Notes under the pieces: model-generated
The model's database searches: none
What the model saw: only the letters and a program-made list of their open reading frames with translations
What the model was told of the DNA's origin: nothing
From: Pseudomonadota bacterium
Lineage (GTDB): Bacteria; Pseudomonadota; Gammaproteobacteria; Burkholderiales; Eutrophovitaceae
Assembly (NCBI GenBank): GCA_002704665.1
Contig: PAHB01000020.1
Span: 1-10,363, forward strand
DNA: 10,363 bases
Reading direction: 5' to 3'
Part shown: piece by piece, positions 1 to 7,557 of the stretch
Numbering within the stretch: position 1 is the first letter of the stretch
Layout of the letters: each line of letters starts with the position of its first letter
Position numbers and translations under genes: made by a program

Positions 1-1836
1 ACGAGGGTCACAAATCATTAAAACCCCTTTATCATCGTCATCTCTGATCAATCTCCCTGCGCCTTGTTTTAATGTTAGTATCGCCTTTGGCAACTGGTAC
101 TCTATAAAAGGATTGAATCCAAGCTTCCTCATTCTTCGTATTCGAGCAGCTAACACTGGATCGTCAGGACGACCAAAAGGCACTCTATCAATAATAACGA
201 GTGATAGGGACTTCCCCCTCACATCGACCCCCTCCCAAAAAGACATTGTTCCAATTAAAATTGCATTGCCAAGTTTACGAAACTTATCAAGCAATGTGGA
301 TTTTGGTTGCATACCTTGCACAAGAATTGGAAAATCATAACCTTGATCTTTTAGTTTATGGCGCAAAACCAAATCGGCTTTTTGCATAGCTCTAGCACTG
401 GTAAACAAAAAGAAGGTCCTTCCTCCAGCTGCTAATATTAACGACAAGGCACTATCAACAGCTTTTTCTGTGTAACTCTCGTCATTCGGTTCCGGCAAAC
501 CATGAGGAAGAAATAGACGGGCGTTATTTCCAAAATCATATGGACTATCCCAACTCTTTGTTACTGCAGTCTCAAGACCTAGTTGCCCTATGTAATGACT
601 AAAATCTTTGTTAACCGATAGAGTTGCACTCGTAAATACCCACGTTTGGGACCGACTCTCCAAATGATTTTTAAAGACCTTTGCCACATTCAAAGGAGTT
701 CTGTTAAAGTGCAACGACTTTGTAAAAGTTTCTAGCCAACTTACAGTTTCCTCATCATCATTTGCTCCTTCATTTTCCTCTGATTGCTCCCATTTCCTCA
801 AACGCTCAATTAAAACTGTCGCTCTGGACATGCAATTCATTAATCCAGTTGATCGGTCTTTTTGATCCTCTAAATCAATTTTTAAATTTGTCAGCTGCTT
901 TAAAAGAGTCTCATAAAGATATAAGAATTTTTTCTGCGTAAAAAACACTGATTGGGGGTATCGATCATTTTTTAGGGCTGAAATATTACAGATATCCCCG
1001 ATTGAATTTTCCAAAAGATCAACACTTTTTCTTAATTGCTTACTATCCCCCGCATTTTCTAATATTTCAATACGGGAATCTCGAACCAACTCCATTATTT
1101 GATTAGTTGAGATAGAATCCCCAAAAAAAAGACTCGCAATTTCGGGCAACAAATGCGCTTCATCAAAAACAACAGCCTGACAGTCAGGCAGCAACTCGGA
1201 TAAACCCACATCGCGGAGCAATATATCTGCAAAAAAAAGATGGTGGTTAACTACCACCATATCAGAATTCATTGCATCTGCACGCGCTTTTATTACAAAA
1301 CATGTATCATAAAATTCACAATCTGTGCCGAGGCAATTATCACGGCTTGAGACTACGGAATTCCATATTTCAGCGTTCTCAGATACATCTGCCAAGAGAG
1401 TTTTATCTCCTGTATTACTAAATCGAGCGTATTCTTCTATCTTGATAAAATTTTGCAAATCAACTTTTGTGCGAAACCGTCCCTCGGATTTTGTTCGATG
1501 CAAATAATGATGGCAAATGTAGTTGGATCTACCTTTAAGTAGAGAAATTCGATTTTTTAATCCTAGAGCTTTTTTTACTTTGGGAATATCTTTCAAAAAG
1601 AGCTGATCCTGAAGAGTTTTCGTTCCAGTGGAAATAATAATCTTACACTCTTTCAATAAAGCTGGCACAAGATAAGCGAAAGTTTTACCCGTACCCGTTC
1701 CAGCTTCCGCCACAAGAATACTTTCTTTATCTAGGGCAGAGGATACCGCAAGAGACATTTCTACTTGCTCACGACGGTATTTATACCTGTCAATACTTTT
1801 TGACAATGGGCCATTTTCACTAAAGTATTCATTCAT
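1..1836 (-). CDS. yoaA: YoaA/DinG-family ATP-dependent DNA helicase (C-terminus cut by window edge)
   Basis: Superfamily 2 XPD-like 5'-3' DNA helicase with an iron-sulfur cluster; in E. coli YoaA acts in replication-fork repair together with the clamp-loader subunit HolC. The frame is open from ATG 1836 to base 1, giving 612 residues. Visible motifs are Walker A EAGTGTGKT (44-52), STGTKTLQDQL (69-79), LLKGRSNYIC, DEAH (225-228), VVVNHHLFFAD (194-204), TSATL (about 403-407), FWEGVDVRG and QGAGRLIR (591-598). Cluster cysteines are C108, C168, C173 and C179; the x4 and x5 spacing of the last three is that of DinG. The length (E. coli YoaA about 636, DinG about 716) and the KGRSNYxC and DNCLGxDC wording favour YoaA. 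About 25-50 residues are missing beyond the left edge. A second ATG at 1832 is out of frame. The ribosome binding site is weak. It is divergent from the gene at 1910. Confidence 0.95.
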   Translation of the reverse strand, partial: MNEYFSENGPLSKSIDRYKYRREQVEMSLAVSSALDKESILVAEAGTGTGKTFAYLVPALLKECKIIISTGTKTLQDQLFLKDIPKVKKALGLKNRISLLKGRSNYICHHYLHRTKSEGRFRTKVDLQNFIKIEEYARFSNTGDKTLLADVSENAEIWNSVVSSRDNCLGTDCEFYDTCFVIKARADAMNSDMVVVNHHLFFADILLRDVGLSELLPDCQAVVFDEAHLLPEIASLFFGDSISTNQIMELVRDSRIEILENAGDSKQLRKSVDLLENSIGDICNISALKNDRYPQSVFFTQKKFLYLYETLLKQLTNLKIDLEDQKDRSTGLMNCMSRATVLIERLRKWEQSEENEGANDDEETVSWLETFTKSLHFNRTPLNVAKVFKNHLESRSQTWVFTSATLSVNKDFSHYIGQLGLETAVTKSWDSPYDFGNNARLFLPHGLPEPNDESYTEKAVDSALSLILAAGGRTFFLFTSARAMQKADLVLRHKLKDQGYDFPILVQGMQPKSTLLDKFRKLGNAILIGTMSFWEGVDVRGKSLSLVIIDRVPFGRPDDPVLAARIRRMRKLGFNPFIEYQLPKAILTLKQGAGRLIRDDDDKGVLMICDPR

Positions 1837-1909
1837 ACAACAAGTTAATGCGCGATTCCTGATAAATTAAACTATAATCTACTCTATATCATTCACTGAA
1901 AACAAATCA
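1837..1909 (+). promoter_or_regulatory. Divergent intergenic region with a consensus -10 hexamer for the small membrane protein gene
   Basis: The 73 bases between the divergent helicase and membrane-protein starts contain a perfect TATAAT at 1873-1878 on the plus strand, 31 bases before ATG 1910. No good -35 hexamer lies 16-18 bases upstream (the sequence there is GCGCGA-like), so this is a -10 match only. On the minus strand TATAGT (1876-1871) could serve the helicase, overlapping the plus-strand -10, again with only a poor -35. Neither gene has a strong Shine-Dalgarno sequence. An AT-rich region gives such hexamers by chance, hence the low confidence. Confidence 0.35.
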
Positions 1910-2281
1910 ATGATAAAGCTTAGAGTATTATCGATTGCGAACTTTTTTGCCGCCTTATTTTTTTTCTACTGCCTGTTTAACACAGAGGGCGGTAGATTTG
2001 CAGCATGCTTTGCATTGATAATCTTCCACATAATAATCGGCTTTGGGTTGCTAAAACGGGCAAACTGGGCTAGAGCCTTAATGATTGTTTACAGCACATT
2101 TCAAATATTTGCCGTGTTGACTGCTTCGGTAGTTTCAATATTAAGCCTCCAATATAAACCCATCTCTAGTTGGACAATGTTAATTTTATTCTTATTATTT
2201 ACTATGGGGCCTTTCTTAGCATGGGCAATATTTTTTCTTATTAATCCGAAGACCAAATCTATTTTTTTGGTAAAGGATTAA
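1910..2281 (+). CDS. Small hypothetical integral membrane protein, four predicted helices
   Basis: I do not recognise this 123-residue protein. It is very hydrophobic, with four likely transmembrane segments at about 5-23, 31-48, 54-78 and 88-111. A basic patch KRANWAR (49-55) sits between helices 2 and 3, and a basic tail NPKTKSIFLVKD ends the protein. By the positive-inside rule both ends probably lie in the cytoplasm, consistent with four helices. No signal peptide cleavage site, catalytic motif or metal ligands are visible. The start ATG 1910 lacks a clear Shine-Dalgarno sequence but follows a TATAAT element. Its stop overlaps the rmuC stop tail to tail by four bases. It appears to be transcribed alone, against both flanking genes, so context gives little clue to its role. 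The hydrophobic composition and intact frame support a real gene. Confidence 0.7.
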   Translation: MIKLRVLSIANFFAALFFFYCLFNTEGGRFAACFALIIFHIIIGFGLLKRANWARALMIVYSTFQIFAVLTASVVSILSLQYKPISSWTMLILFLLFTMGPFLAWAIFFLINPKTKSIFLVKD

Positions 2282-3462
2282 TAATCTTCTTCTAGATGTT
2301 TATTCTTGAACCGCTTAGGGATTTTTTGGTCGCTTTTTACCCCTAATTCAACTAGCTTCTCTGCTTGTGAAATCAGACTTCGACTACCGCCCGTTGATAA
2401 TCGTTTTTCTGCACTTTGAAAACTATCTACTGTTTTCTTCAAATTATCACCAAGGTGTTCCAAATCTTTAAGAAACCTTATAAATTGCTCATATAACAAC
2501 CTCCCACGATTACTAATTTCATAAACATTTTCATTTTGCTTGTGCTGTCTCCAAATATCTTGAACCAAATGAATAGCTAACACCAAATTAGTATGCCCTA
2601 ATACAAACACTTTTTTCTCAAAAGCATTTGATAATAAATTTGCATCCTCTCTGATTGCTTCTAGAAAAGCCTGTTCAATGGGAACAAACATGAGAACCAT
2701 ATCTGGTGAGTTTAATTCTTCTTGATATTTTTTCCCTGCCAATTCAGAAACTCTAGCCCGCACCGCCGCAATATGTTTTTTTAGAGCTTCTTGCTTTAAT
2801 TGTTTATTTTCAATACTTTCATATTCTACCCACGCGTTTAAAGTCACCTTAGAATCAATTACAAGATGCCTATTATCTGGTAAATCTATAATAACATCTG
2901 GTATTTTTTTCCCGCCATCCTCAGACTTTTGTGGATCTTGTAGACGGTAATTCTCATTCTCTCTTAGACCCCATTTTTGCAAAATTTCCACTAAAACACT
3001 CTCCCCCCATGCCCCCCTAGCTTGTGATTTGGAGGTCAACGCGTTGGTAAGATTTTTAGCATCTTGATGCATTGAGCTAACTATTTCCTGAAACATGGAA
3101 AATTTTTCACCGAACTGGATATGACTATTTTTAAAACTCTCGACTTGATTGTTCATATCTGACCTATATGTTTTAAGGGTCTGCTGCATTGGTTTAAGAA
3201 TATTTTCTAAACTTATTTCATTTTTTCTTAAAAACTTACTTTCTTGAGATTCCCATATTTTAGCGGTAAGAATCCTAGCTAACTCCTCTTGATTGCTGTG
3301 GCCTGCCACCCGTTCTTTGAGCGTAGCTATCTCAATGAGCAAAGATTTATTAAACTTATCAAGTTTCTTTCGTCTTTTTTCATAGACCCATGCACAGAGG
3401 GCATATCCAAAAACCAAACCGGTAAATTTTATAAGTAAAAGTAAGAGAATATATTCGCTCAT
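2278..3462 (-). CDS. rmuC: DNA recombination protein RmuC
   Basis: RmuC family protein, a predicted PDDEXK-type nuclease; loss in E. coli raises inversion at short inverted repeats. It has 394 residues, somewhat shorter than E. coli RmuC (about 475). An N-terminal membrane anchor (about 5-25, rich in Leu, Ile and Val) is followed by a charged helical, probably coiled-coil region (26-145). The nuclease-like core carries GAWGE (150-154), PDV (188-190) and IDSK (202-205), which supply the Glu, Asp and Asp-x-Lys expected of the fold. Then come the family phrases VLMFVPIEQAF (256-266) and LGHTNLVLAI (288-297), and a C-terminal helical region. ATG 3462 is the only start that keeps the anchor; its ribosome binding site is poor (GGA about 12 bases upstream). 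The gene lies 24 bases after typA and is probably cotranscribed with it. Confidence 0.95.
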   Translation of the reverse strand: MSEYILLLLLIKFTGLVFGYALCAWVYEKRRKKLDKFNKSLLIEIATLKERVAGHSNQEELARILTAKIWESQESKFLRKNEISLENILKPMQQTLKTYRSDMNNQVESFKNSHIQFGEKFSMFQEIVSSMHQDAKNLTNALTSKSQARGAWGESVLVEILQKWGLRENENYRLQDPQKSEDGGKKIPDVIIDLPDNRHLVIDSKVTLNAWVEYESIENKQLKQEALKKHIAAVRARVSELAGKKYQEELNSPDMVLMFVPIEQAFLEAIREDANLLSNAFEKKVFVLGHTNLVLAIHLVQDIWRQHKQNENVYEISNRGRLLYEQFIRFLKDLEHLGDNLKKTVDSFQSAEKRLSTGGSRSLISQAEKLVELGVKSDQKIPKRFKNKHLEEDY

Positions 3463-3486
3463 ATTGGTGAAAATCCAAATTTGAAA

Positions 3487-5319
3487 CTACAACTGGTCAG
3501 TATTATTGTGGTTGCGTCCGACTCTTTTCCTTTCGTGCTCTTTAAGAACACTCTTCCGAAGCCTAACAGTTTTGGGAGTGATTTCAACCCACTCATCATC
3601 AGCGATAAAACTAATTGCTTTTTCCAATGTAAGCTGGATGGGCGGGATTAAATTTATAGCATCATCTTTGCCCGATGCTCTAACATTTGTTAACTGCTTT
3701 GTTTTAACAGGGTTAACAACAAGGTCATTGTCCCGACTATTTAATCCAATAATCATCCCCTCGTATACTATATCGCCAGGCTTAACAAACATTCTCCCCC
3801 TATCTTGTAACTTCCACAAAGCGTAGCCAACAGCATTTCCTCTAATCTGGGAAATTAGCACCCCTCTTCGATCTGTTGAAAGTGGCGGCGAAATTGGACC
3901 ATACGAATCAAAAATGTGACTCGCGATACCGGTTCCTTTTGTCAAGGTCAAAAAATCATTTTGAAATCCAATTAAGCCTTTAGCTGGAACCTTATACTCA
4001 AGGCGTACCCTTCCCTTTCCGTTATTCTCCATTTCGAGAAGCTCGCCCCGGCGTTTTCCTATCTCTTCCATCACGACTCCTTGAGACGATTCCTCTATGT
4101 CAGCTGCCAAAAGTTCATAGGGCTCTTTCTGAACTCCATCAACTGTCTTCTTTACCACCCTCGGCCGCCCTACGGCTAGTTCGTAGCCTTCTCGGCGCAT
4201 ATTCTCCAAAAGAATTGATAAATGTAATTCTCCTCTTCCTGACACTACAAAAGTATCAGAATCTGTGGTGAACTCCACCTTCAAGGCAACATTTGACTGA
4301 AGCTCCTTCTGTAACCTATCTTTTAGCTGCCGGCTTGTAACATATTTACCTTCGCGTCCTACGAGCGGGGAATTGTTGACCATAAAATTCATAGTAAGTG
4401 TCGGCTCATCTACTTTAAGTAGTGGCAGAGCATTTGGTTGGCCTACATTGCAGACGGTGTCTCCAATCCCAATTTGATTAACCCCGGTAATGAGAACAAT
4501 ATCACCCGCAAAAGCCTCCTCTACTACCACTCGCTCTAGACCTTTGAACTTTAATACTTGACTTATCTTGACTGTCTCTGGCCCTGTTGCCGGCCCCTTG
4601 CATAGCCACGCATTTTGCCCAGTGGAGATTTTCCCTGCAGTTATTCTCCCTATTCCAATTCTTCCCACAAAACTTGAATAATCCAAGGAACATATTTGCA
4701 ATTGCAAACTCCCTTCAATATTCATTTTTTTTAATGGAACCTTCTCAACAATCAGGTCTAAAAGGGGCCGCATATCATCTTTATTGTCGTCCAAAGACAG
4801 CTTGGCCCATCCCTCCAAGGCCGACGCAAATATCGTACAAAAATCTAATTGTTCATCAGTTGCTCCAAGTTGATCAAACAAGTCAAAGGTATTATTTATC
4901 ACCCAATCTATACGTGCTTCTTTTCTGTCGGCCTTGTTCACAACCACTATGGGCTTAAGACCTAAAGCAAGTGCCTTTTTTGTAACAAATCTGGTCTGAG
5001 GCATAGGTCCTTCAACCGCGTCTACAAGTAACAGCACGCTGTCAACCATGGATAAAACCCGTTCTACTTCTCCTCCAAAGTCTGCATGACCAGGGGTGTC
5101 TATTATATTGATGTGGATGCCAAGATATTCAATGGAACAATTTTTTGAAATTATCGTTATTCCTCGTTCTTTTTCCAGATCGTTTGAATCCATAACACGA
5201 TCTTCTACTTGTTTGTGAGCCGAAAATGTGCCTGCTTGGCGGAGCAACTTATCGACTAAAGTGGTTTTGCCATGATCCACGTGAGCTATGATAGCAATAT
5301 TACGGATGTTTTTATTCAC
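3487..5319 (-). CDS. typA: Ribosome-associated translational GTPase TypA/BipA
   Basis: TypA (BipA) is an EF-G-like GTPase that binds the 70S ribosome and is needed for growth at low temperature and under stress, with a role in 50S assembly. At 610 residues it matches the usual length (about 607). G motifs: G1 AHVDHGKTT (12-20), G2 RGITI (52-56), G3 DTPGH (74-78), G4 NKAD (128-131) and G5 SAL (166-168). Domain II and the EF-G-like domains follow (GRGELHLSILLENMRREGYE is typical), then the TypA-specific C-terminal domain with NVRASGKDD. The start is GTG at 5319: the preceding in-frame codon is TGA, and the next in-frame ATG would delete the P-loop. AGGA at 5330-5327 lies seven bases upstream. 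The gene is 41 bases after selD and 24 before rmuC, on the same strand, so a selD-typA-rmuC transcript is likely. Confidence 0.98.
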   Translation of the reverse strand: MNKNIRNIAIIAHVDHGKTTLVDKLLRQAGTFSAHKQVEDRVMDSNDLEKERGITIISKNCSIEYLGIHINIIDTPGHADFGGEVERVLSMVDSVLLLVDAVEGPMPQTRFVTKKALALGLKPIVVVNKADRKEARIDWVINNTFDLFDQLGATDEQLDFCTIFASALEGWAKLSLDDNKDDMRPLLDLIVEKVPLKKMNIEGSLQLQICSLDYSSFVGRIGIGRITAGKISTGQNAWLCKGPATGPETVKISQVLKFKGLERVVVEEAFAGDIVLITGVNQIGIGDTVCNVGQPNALPLLKVDEPTLTMNFMVNNSPLVGREGKYVTSRQLKDRLQKELQSNVALKVEFTTDSDTFVVSGRGELHLSILLENMRREGYELAVGRPRVVKKTVDGVQKEPYELLAADIEESSQGVVMEEIGKRRGELLEMENNGKGRVRLEYKVPAKGLIGFQNDFLTLTKGTGIASHIFDSYGPISPPLSTDRRGVLISQIRGNAVGYALWKLQDRGRMFVKPGDIVYEGMIIGLNSRDNDLVVNPVKTKQLTNVRASGKDDAINLIPPIQLTLEKAISFIADDEWVEITPKTVRLRKSVLKEHERKRVGRNHNNTDQL

Positions 5320-5331
5320 TCATTTATCCTA
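5312..5331 (-). promoter_or_regulatory. typA ribosome binding site with a competing, nested three-codon ORF
   Basis: On the minus strand AGGA (5330-5327) is followed by ATG at 5323-5321 and GTG at 5319-5317. The GTG, seven bases from AGGA, opens typA. The ATG, only three bases away, opens a different frame reading Met-Ser-Glu-stop (5323-5312), so it cannot start typA. Spacing favours the GTG. Whether the nested ATG captures ribosomes is unknown. Confidence 0.6.
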
Positions 5332-5360
5332 GAAATTATTTTTTTAAATATTGTCACTAA

Positions 5361-6392
5361 CTACAGCCCCATAACAAATGGTTCCCCAGAGCTCAAATAA
5401 CCGATTTCTTTCGCATCTTTACATCCGGCTTGTCGTAATATTCGAATTATCTCCAGAGAATGTTTTTCTTCAGTGGTAATTAATAATCCACCGCTTGTTT
5501 GAGGATCGCATAAAATAGTATTCCATTTGTCATTCTCAATCAGTTGCACACTATCTTTAAAACTTCGCCAATTTCTAGATGACGCTCCAGACATTACACC
5601 GGATTTTATCAATTCCAAAGCCTCAGGTATTATGGGGACATCATCTAGAGTAATTCGTGCTACCAATCTTGAAGCCCTGCAGACTTCTAATAAATGCCCT
5701 ATTAAGCCGAAACCGGTAACATCAGTCATAGCGTGAATACCTTCCATTTCCGCGAGCCGACTGCCAACAGAGTTTAATTGAGTTGTGAGATGTAGGAATT
5801 TTTGATATGTCTTTTGATTAACAGTTTGAGTCTTTAATGCAGCTGAAATAACTCCCACTCCAATGGGTTTGGTAATAATCAGTCTATCACCGGCTCTTGC
5901 GTGACTATTTGCTTTTATGTTTTTCGGATTAATTAGTCCCAAAGCAATGAGTCCGTAAAAAGGTTCTTTGCTATCAATTGAATGCCCACCAGCTATTGGC
6001 ACTTTAATTTCGCGGCAAACCGATTCTCCTCCTTGTAAAATTTTTTTAATCACGTGTTCCGGAATCTTATCTATAGGAAAACCTAGAACAGAGAGTGCTA
6101 ATATGGGCTTTCCACCCATTGCGTAAACGTCTGAAAAAGCATTGGTGGCTGCGATACGTCCAAAATCATATGGATCATCAACAACTGGAGCAAAAAAATC
6201 AGTTGTAACGACTACTGCTTGAGATTCGTTGATTTGATATACGGAAGCATCATCTGCGTTATCAAGACCAATGAGTAAGTTTGGAACCAATTTTGTATTT
6301 TTCAGCTCTGTAAGTAGCCGGTTCAAAACATCAGGAGCGATTTTACAACCGCATCCCCCACCGTGCGTAAATTCCGTCAACTTTATTTCCAT
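5361..6392 (-). CDS. selD: Selenide, water dikinase (selenophosphate synthase) SelD
   Basis: SelD makes selenophosphate from selenide and ATP in the cytosol; selenophosphate is the selenium donor for tRNA selenouridine (and for selenocysteine where that pathway exists). The protein has 343 residues, the normal length. The glycine-rich active-site loop HGGGCGCK (10-17) holds the catalytic Cys14 (codon TGC, not a selenocysteine TGA) and Lys17, matching E. coli Cys17 and Lys20. Metal and ATP-binding stretches follow: NADDAS (45-50), TTDFF (63-67), DFGRIAATNAFSD (76-88), AMGGKP and AGGHSID. Late in the protein are TDVTGFGLIGHL and CDPQTSGGLL, both family signatures. ATG 6392 is close to the family start. 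It is divergent from selU, its direct user, with 37 bases between, and heads a run with typA and rmuC. Confidence 0.98.
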   Translation of the reverse strand: MEIKLTEFTHGGGCGCKIAPDVLNRLLTELKNTKLVPNLLIGLDNADDASVYQINESQAVVVTTDFFAPVVDDPYDFGRIAATNAFSDVYAMGGKPILALSVLGFPIDKIPEHVIKKILQGGESVCREIKVPIAGGHSIDSKEPFYGLIALGLINPKNIKANSHARAGDRLIITKPIGVGVISAALKTQTVNQKTYQKFLHLTTQLNSVGSRLAEMEGIHAMTDVTGFGLIGHLLEVCRASRLVARITLDDVPIIPEALELIKSGVMSGASSRNWRSFKDSVQLIENDKWNTILCDPQTSGGLLITTEEKHSLEIIRILRQAGCKDAKEIGYLSSGEPFVMGL

Positions 6393-6429
6393 GATTCAAG
6401 TATCTTAATTAGTGTTGTAAAGTTTACCC
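6393..6429. promoter_or_regulatory. 37-base selD/selU divergent intergenic region with a small palindrome
   Basis: This short gap must hold or adjoin the start signals of both selenium genes, so at least one promoter probably lies inside the opposite gene. It contains a perfect palindrome GTAAAGTTTAC (6417-6427, five-base arms around one G) just before the selU ATG 6430. Arms this short are expected several times by chance in a window this long, so an operator role is only a possibility. I see no convincing -35/-10 pair on either strand, and no good Shine-Dalgarno sequence for selU. Confidence 0.25.
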
Positions 6430-7557
6430 ATGAGCAGTACTCTGCGGATGGCAGATTTTAATATACAAATGAAAAAATACACAGCCTCTCCTTCACAATT
6501 TGAAGATTTTGACACGATCATTGACGTACGTTCGCCCGCAGAGTATGAACTTGACCACGTTCCTAAGTCAATCAACTTGCCGGTTCTTAGCAATAAAGAG
6601 CGTCATCTTGTCGGCAAAGCCTATAATGAGATTTCTCCTTTCAAGGCAAAAATTACCGGTGGACACCTAGTCGCTCGCAATATTGCGCATCATATTTCCC
6701 AATTTCTGAGCCACCAACCTCGGTCTTGGAGACCTTTGATATATTGTTGGCGAGGGGGGCAAAGAAGCAGAGCAATGGCCACTGTCTTGCGTGAAGTCGG
6801 ATGGGATGCGCATACACTAAAAGGGGGATATAAGGAATACCGGAAATTTATACGACAACAAATACCAATTTTGTGCAAAAAGCTAAAATTTTGTGTGATC
6901 TGCGGCCCAACAGGATCAGGGAAAAGTCATGTTTTAAAAGAACTCCAGAACAACGGCGAGCAAATTTTAGACCTCGAGAATGTAGCTAATCACCGAGGAT
7001 CAGTATTAGGATGGATACCAGATAAACCTCAAAAACCTCAAAAACGGTTTGACAGTAAAATTTGGGAAATTTTAAAATCATTTGATGTAACCAAGAGCGT
7101 TTTTGTTGAATCCGAGAGCAAGAAAATCGGAGATATTCAAGTACCAGATGCACTAATTTGCAAAATGTGGGATTCAGACTGTGTTATCCTGAAAATTGAT
7201 CGGGCCTTACGAGTGGAGCTTTTGTTAAAAGATTACTTATACTTCGTAAATAATCCAAGTAAGTTGTTACACAGCCTACAGCCATTAAAAAGAAACCTTA
7301 GTAAAACAGTCTTCCTTGAATGGGAACATCTTATAAAAACAAATAAAATGCATGATTTTGTCGAACAAATTTTAGAAAAACATTATGACCCTGCTTACGA
7401 AAAATCAATTAAATCTCACTATAAAAAGTTAGAGGACGCGTTAATAATAAACGTTGATAAGCTTAAAAATCATACTTTTGACAATTTGGCCAAAGACATC
7501 AAAAGCAATCTCGATAAATTGCAAATTGCGAAGGAAGCCCATGACTATCGGCCTTAG
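6430..7557 (+). CDS. mnmH: tRNA 2-selenouridine synthase (SelU/MnmH/YbbB)
   Basis: Converts 2-thiouridine at tRNA wobble position 34 to 2-selenouridine using selenophosphate, through an S-geranyl intermediate. It has 375 residues (E. coli 364). The N-terminal rhodanese domain has DVRSPAEYELDHVP (32-45) and the active-site loop CWRGGQRS with Cys106, equivalent to essential Cys97 of E. coli. The C-terminal P-loop domain has GPTGSGKS (159-166), DLENVANHRGSVLG (181-194) and ESESKKIG (227-234), all characteristic; HYDPAYEKS lies near the end. The true start is uncertain: ATGs occur at 6430, 6448 and 6469, none with a good Shine-Dalgarno sequence. Residues before Met14 (6469) extend beyond what I recall of relatives, so 6469 is plausible. 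The gene is divergent from selD and overlaps the next gene by 17 bases. Confidence 0.96.
   Translation: MSSTLRMADFNIQMKKYTASPSQFEDFDTIIDVRSPAEYELDHVPKSINLPVLSNKERHLVGKAYNEISPFKAKITGGHLVARNIAHHISQFLSHQPRSWRPLIYCWRGGQRSRAMATVLREVGWDAHTLKGGYKEYRKFIRQQIPILCKKLKFCVICGPTGSGKSHVLKELQNNGEQILDLENVANHRGSVLGWIPDKPQKPQKRFDSKIWEILKSFDVTKSVFVESESKKIGDIQVPDALICKMWDSDCVILKIDRALRVELLLKDYLYFVNNPSKLLHSLQPLKRNLSKTVFLEWEHLIKTNKMHDFVEQILEKHYDPAYEKSIKSHYKKLEDALIINVDKLKNHTFDNLAKDIKSNLDKLQIAKEAHDYRP

Noticed and set aside
113..389. Small plus-strand open frames opposite the helicase
   Set aside because: Both are antisense to conserved helicase motifs and look like non-coding shadows.
4587..4958. Open frame of 123 codons on the plus strand opposite typA
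   Set aside because: Fully antisense to a well-conserved gene, no recognisable motif and no start signals; it is a by-product of typA codon use.
7027..7044. Tandem 9-base repeat CCTCAAAAA x2 inside selU
   Set aside because: It encodes Pro-Gln-Lys twice in a loop; two copies only, the frame is kept, and it looks incidental.
7454..7540. In-frame ATG at 7454 as the start of the ArnD-like gene
   Set aside because: It would add 29 residues encoded inside selU with no similarity to the family, while ATG 7541 has a good ribosome binding site and matches the ArnD N-terminus.
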